A stretch of 64,000 nt of DNA from Cyclobacterium amurskyense. Its GTDB lineage: Bacteria; Bacteroidota; Bacteroidia; Cytophagales; Cyclobacteriaceae. The position numbers and the translations under genes were made by a program. The DNA lies in NCBI RefSeq assembly GCF_001050135.1, contig NZ_CP012040.1, positions 4,171,001-4,235,000 on the forward strand, given 5' to 3'. The notes under the pieces were generated by a model. It was not told the origin of the DNA, did not search any database, and was given only the letters and a program-made list of their open reading frames with translations. Of this stretch, positions 61,134 through 64,000 are shown in pieces. Position 1 is the stretch's first letter, and each line of letters begins with the position of its first letter.

Positions 61134-62498
61134 ATGGAACAGGAATTTGTATCAATGCAAGTCGTTAATCCGCAGGCTGCGGGTATCGATGTAGGCAGTC
61201 GCTCCCATTGGGTGGCTGTGGGGCAATCCGAAAAGGATGTGCGTGAATATGGAGTCTTTAATCAGGATCTGTTCGCTTTGGTAGATTGGTTAAAAGAAAA
61301 AGATGTCAAAACAGTGGCCATGGAGAGTACCGGTACTTACTGGCAAAACTTGTATGCGGTTTTGATTTCCAAAGGGCTTCATGTGGTGCTTTGTAATGGA
61401 AAGTTTACCAAAAACATCAAAGGTAAGAAAACAGATATAAAGGACTGTCAGTGGATTCAGAAACTGCATACGCTAGGGCTTTTGACCAGTAGTTTTCTGC
61501 CTGATGGTAAGACAGAAGAACTCCGGACCTACTGCAGGCAAAGGGCTAATCTACTTCAATTAGCCGCCTCTACATCCAAGAAGATGCAAAAGAACCTTAG
61601 GTTGCTCAACTTAAGATTGGACGTAGTGGTCAAGGATATCTGTGGGCTGACTGGTCTGTTGATTATTAGGGCTATTTGTGATGGTGAAACTGATCCAGAA
61701 AAACTGGCCTCCTTCAGGCACGGAAACTGCCGGAAAAGTGAAGAAGAGATAGCCAAAGCCTTGCAGACCAATGGCAGGAAAGATTACCTTTTCGCACTCC
61801 AGCAGGAACTGGACACCTACGACCACCTCCAAAATAAAATCGATGAGTGCGATAAGGAAATTGATAAGATGCTAAATGAAATCATCCAATCCGATGACAA
61901 TAAGCGGCAGCATTTTATTGATGTGAAGCCCCACAAAAGAGTTAACAAAAATACCCCAAAAGACATTGATCTTAATTTGAAGTCCTATCAAATGTTTGAA
62001 GGTACTGACTTGCTTGCTATTGAAGGGATGAGTTATTCTACTGTTCTGGCACTAATGAGTGAGGTTGGCCTTGAAGGCATCAGGAAATTCAAAACAGCCA
62101 AGCATTTTGCATCATGGCTGCGGCTTGCACCAAACAATAAAGTAAGTGGGGGAAAAGTACTTTCCAGTAAAGTTCCAAAAGGAAGCAACAGACTGAAAAT
62201 CGCATTACGGAATGCTGCCAATGCCATTGGAAACCTGAAGGATTCTACACCGCTACGAGACTTCTTCCATAGAATAAGCTTTAGAAAAGGAAGGGTTTCG
62301 GCTATAAGTGCCACCGCCCGTAAGTTGGCGGTTATCATCTGGAATATGGTGGTGAAGGGAGTTCCCTATTTTAATCCGGAAGGCTATCTCTTCCTAGATC
62401 AGAAAAGAAAATTGGGTTTAGTTAAACGGATAAAGAAACAAATCGATAAATTCGGTCTGACTAATGAGGACCTTGGGCTCGAAATTGAGACAATTTGA
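61134..62498 (+). CDS. IS110-family transposase
   Basis: 454 residues. N-terminal RuvC-like DEDD domain: D19 (AGIDVGSRSH), E64 (AMESTGTYW), D101/D104 (KTDIKDCQWI). The C-terminal transposase-20 domain has LLAIEGMSYSTVLALMSEVG and FASWLRLAPNNKVSGGKV with the catalytic serine. The enzyme cleaves and rejoins DNA guided by a bridge RNA. The frame is intact, so the element may be active. Length is above the typical ~400 residues, with a Lys/Asp-rich insertion around 240-275. Confidence 0.92.
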   Translation: MEQEFVSMQVVNPQAAGIDVGSRSHWVAVGQSEKDVREYGVFNQDLFALVDWLKEKDVKTVAMESTGTYWQNLYAVLISKGLHVVLCNGKFTKNIKGKKTDIKDCQWIQKLHTLGLLTSSFLPDGKTEELRTYCRQRANLLQLAASTSKKMQKNLRLLNLRLDVVVKDICGLTGLLIIRAICDGETDPEKLASFRHGNCRKSEEEIAKALQTNGRKDYLFALQQELDTYDHLQNKIDECDKEIDKMLNEIIQSDDNKRQHFIDVKPHKRVNKNTPKDIDLNLKSYQMFEGTDLLAIEGMSYSTVLALMSEVGLEGIRKFKTAKHFASWLRLAPNNKVSGGKVLSSKVPKGSNRLKIALRNAANAIGNLKDSTPLRDFFHRISFRKGRVSAISATARKLAVIIWNMVVKGVPYFNPEGYLFLDQKRKLGLVKRIKKQIDKFGLTNEDLGLEIETI

Positions 62499-62544
62499 AG
62501 GTTTTTCCATACGTTAGTCAGAACCTGAAAACCAGAAACAACGA

Positions 62545-63294
62545 ATGAACATAGAAGATAAAATTGATTGGAATGGATGGATGCTATTGGTTGCAGTTCT
62601 CGCACTCATTGCATCTGTCATAATTCCCTTTGCTCAAAAGAAATATGAAGAATATCGAGCAAAGAGAAACTTTCAATATTATCTCAAGAAACAGATTGGG
62701 TTGATATTAAACCTTCTCACGTCTGAAAAATTAGAATATCACGAACCAAGCGTGAAAAATGAACCTAAAAAGGAATTGTTCTTCATTCAAGATTTCGTTG
62801 GAGCTTTACGAAAGGACTTTAAGGAACATAAAAACTCTGTTCAACCTCGGGTTATTTTCATGCTTTTAATGAACGTTCAAAAATTATGTCACTTTGCTTA
62901 TCAGTTGCGAAGAATTATATCGACAATTGACTTGCAAAGTATTACAGACAAAACACTCGAACACGGCAAGGAGTTATCGAAGAAAGAACTGAACAATATC
63001 TATGGCTTAATTCTCATTTGTGAAAGTTTCATGGGCATTAGCCTTTTCCATGACAGGTTCGACTCTATTAAATCAATCAAGCGAGACATTGAAAACGATA
63101 TTTGGAAAGGACTCACAGTTGAAAAGGACTTGTTGACCAATCAAGACAGGCTGAACGAAGATTTACTGATTTTAAATGACAACGAGAATAGCCTTAAAGA
63201 ACTGTCAGACATCTTGCTCATCATAAATCAAGAGACCAAAAAATATTTCGATTACGAGAATCTACAGAAGAAAAGAAAAAAAGGCAGCAGCTAA
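62545..63294 (+). CDS. Cassette 4 cargo: membrane-anchored protein of unknown function
   Basis: 249 residues. One N-terminal membrane span (GWMLLVAVLALIASVIIPFA) and a long helical, charged cytoplasmic domain (YYLKKQIGLILNLLTSEKLE). The architecture resembles small phage-defence or sensor proteins with an N-terminal anchor, but there is no recognisable effector motif. The TAA stop falls in the 5' core AGCTAAC of the following attC-like site, as for cassette 2. The cassette start may be GTTAGTC at 62513, whose GTTAG pairs with CTAAC of that core. Confidence 0.65.
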   Translation: MNIEDKIDWNGWMLLVAVLALIASVIIPFAQKKYEEYRAKRNFQYYLKKQIGLILNLLTSEKLEYHEPSVKNEPKKELFFIQDFVGALRKDFKEHKNSVQPRVIFMLLMNVQKLCHFAYQLRRIISTIDLQSITDKTLEHGKELSKKELNNIYGLILICESFMGISLFHDRFDSIKSIKRDIENDIWKGLTVEKDLLTNQDRLNEDLLILNDNENSLKELSDILLIINQETKKYFDYENLQKKRKKGSS

Positions 63295-63425
63295 CATCGG
63301 CTATAGCAAATGCGGGATGACTGCTTAAAAATGAAGATATTACAATTAAATAACATTCGGTCTGCCGGACAAGAAAGCGGTTTCAAAATCCCGCACTTGC
63401 CATAGCCAGGGCCGTTATCTACAAG
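63289..63425. repeat. attC-like site 5
   Basis: 5' core AGCTAAC (63289-63295), long arms GGCTATAGCAAATGCGGGA and TCCCGCACTTGCCATAGCC, and 3' core GTTATCTACAAG (63414-63425). AGCTAAC and the reverse complement of the 3' core (AGATAAC) differ at one base. The clearest palindrome of the series. Confidence 0.75.
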
Positions 63426-64000
63426 TTGGAGAAATTTAAAGAATATATTAACCCTTTTGACAAAATGATTCCTGAGGAATGGGATATCATTAAAACTATG
63501 GCCGAACTTAAAGTCTTGAAAAAAGAAGACTCTTTAATTCAACAAAATGCTTTTTTTGAGAAAGAGGTTTTTATAGAGAAGGGAATAATCAGAGCCTATA
63601 TAATTGATGATGACGGAAACGAAAAAAGCATTGCCTTTTATGAGGAAGGAAAGTTTATGAGTACATCTACGCTTCGAACTTTAAATGGTAGATCTCTGCA
63701 TCACTACCAAGCAATGTGCAAAACCGAACTCATCTTATTTAATTCAAATGAATTAAAATCTTTTTTTTCTAACAACAATTTCCTGTCTGAAATTGGAAAA
63801 ACAATAAAAGAGGGTGAGATTAAAAGACAAAACAATAGGGATAACTGTCTTTTACAAGTAAAAGGAAGAGATAAGTATTTAAACTTCATAAAACATTACC
63901 CCAACATAGAATTACACATATCGCAAAAACATATTGCATCTTATTTAGGAATTACGCCCATTTCATTGAGTAGAATTAAGTCTAATCTCAGAAAAATGTA
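63426..64000 (+). CDS. Cassette 5 cargo: Crp/Fnr-family regulator (3' end at window edge)
   Basis: At least 191 codons. The TTG start at 63426 gives MEKFKEYINPFDKMIPEEWD, the usual N-terminus of Bacteroidota Crp/Fnr proteins; the first ATG (63465) would remove it. The cNMP-binding-like domain has FEKEVFIEKGIIRAYIID and NEKSIAFYEEGKFMSTS. The C-terminal winged helix includes HISQKHIASYLGITPISLSR, which is the recognition segment. No cysteines for an Fe-S cluster are arranged as in Fnr. The start lies directly after the attC-like core, so translation probably depends on a promoter in or before the site. Only the last few residues seem to be missing. Confidence 0.85.
   Translation, partial: MEKFKEYINPFDKMIPEEWDIIKTMAELKVLKKEDSLIQQNAFFEKEVFIEKGIIRAYIIDDDGNEKSIAFYEEGKFMSTSTLRTLNGRSLHHYQAMCKTELILFNSNELKSFFSNNNFLSEIGKTIKEGEIKRQNNRDNCLLQVKGRDKYLNFIKHYPNIELHISQKHIASYLGITPISLSRIKSNLRKM

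Larger units (their letters stand above)
60911..62519 (+). mobile_element. IS110-family insertion sequence (approximate limits)
   Basis: A complete IS110 transposase with a ~220-bp structured upstream region and only ~15 bp downstream, matching the layout of IS110-group elements. It is flanked by AGCTAAC (60911-60917) on the left and GTTAGTC (62513-62519) on the right, which resemble the two halves of an attC core, so it may have inserted into a cassette site as the IS1111-attC group does. Exact ends are uncertain. Confidence 0.65.

Noticed and set aside
55680..64000. CRISPR array interpretation of the spaced repeats
   Set aside because: The palindromes are 100-140 bp, differ from each other, and are separated by full genes rather than short uniform spacers.

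Overview
The window looks like a chromosome segment of a marine-type Bacteroidota, most likely Cytophagales/Cyclobacteriaceae. The reasons are a TonB-dependent receptor followed by a DUF4249 lipoprotein, DUF1080 and Gfo/Idh/MocA sugar proteins, two HEAT-tailed sulfatases, a DUF4230 protein, a LytTR regulator, a Rho_N-type small protein, exact TAnnTTTG -7 boxes and AT-rich DNA without strong Shine-Dalgarno sites. No rRNA, tRNA, CRISPR array or phage module was seen.

Layout. 0-6.6 kb: the 3' end of a sulfatase, an SSS symporter, and a TonB receptor/DUF4249 pair. 6.9-16.2 kb: housekeeping and small metabolic genes (DUF4230, acyl-CoA ligase, hexapeptide acetyltransferase, DinB, an exonuclease/GIY-YIG fusion, an aldo-keto reductase, a sirtuin). 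16.2-24.7 kb: two envelope proteins, then a HEAT plus double DUF1080 protein with a Tat-exported oxidoreductase. 24.8-34.5 kb: two small hydrophilic proteins, topoisomerase I, a SixA-like phosphatase, an arginase-family enzyme, a MATE transporter and a CASTOR/POLLUX-like channel. 34.7-37.7 kb: a TPP-riboswitch operon of methyltransferase, AIR-synthase-like, ThiE/TenI-like and Trm112-like genes. 37.8-42.2 kb: an FAD oxidase, a palindrome-rich non-coding kilobase and an unknown exported protein. 42.3-48.4 kb: a redox cluster (catalase-like, DyP peroxidase, membrane partner, intradiol dioxygenase/thioredoxin-like fusion, LytTR regulator). 48.6-55.4 kb: a tightly coupled sulfatase, phosphoesterase and GH78 rhamnosidase operon, presumably for sulfated rhamnose glycans.

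55.5-64 kb is an accessory island and the most interesting part. Small AT-rich genes of mostly unknown function alternate with 100-140 bp imperfect palindromes. In two cassettes the first 9 bases after one palindrome are the exact reverse complement of the first 9 bases of the next palindrome, and in a third 10 of 12 match. This is the hallmark of integron gene cassettes and attC sites, here without a visible integron integrase. The array has been invaded by a damaged tyrosine recombinase + IS91-like element with terminal inverted repeats, and by an IS110-family element that appears to sit in or beside a cassette site and carries a structured upstream region that could be a bridge RNA.

A family of dispersed palindromic repeats (five copies of about 190-215 bp, two 43-nt short forms, several fragments) is scattered through the intergenic spaces of the conserved part. 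All calls rest on reading the sequence; no database search was run.
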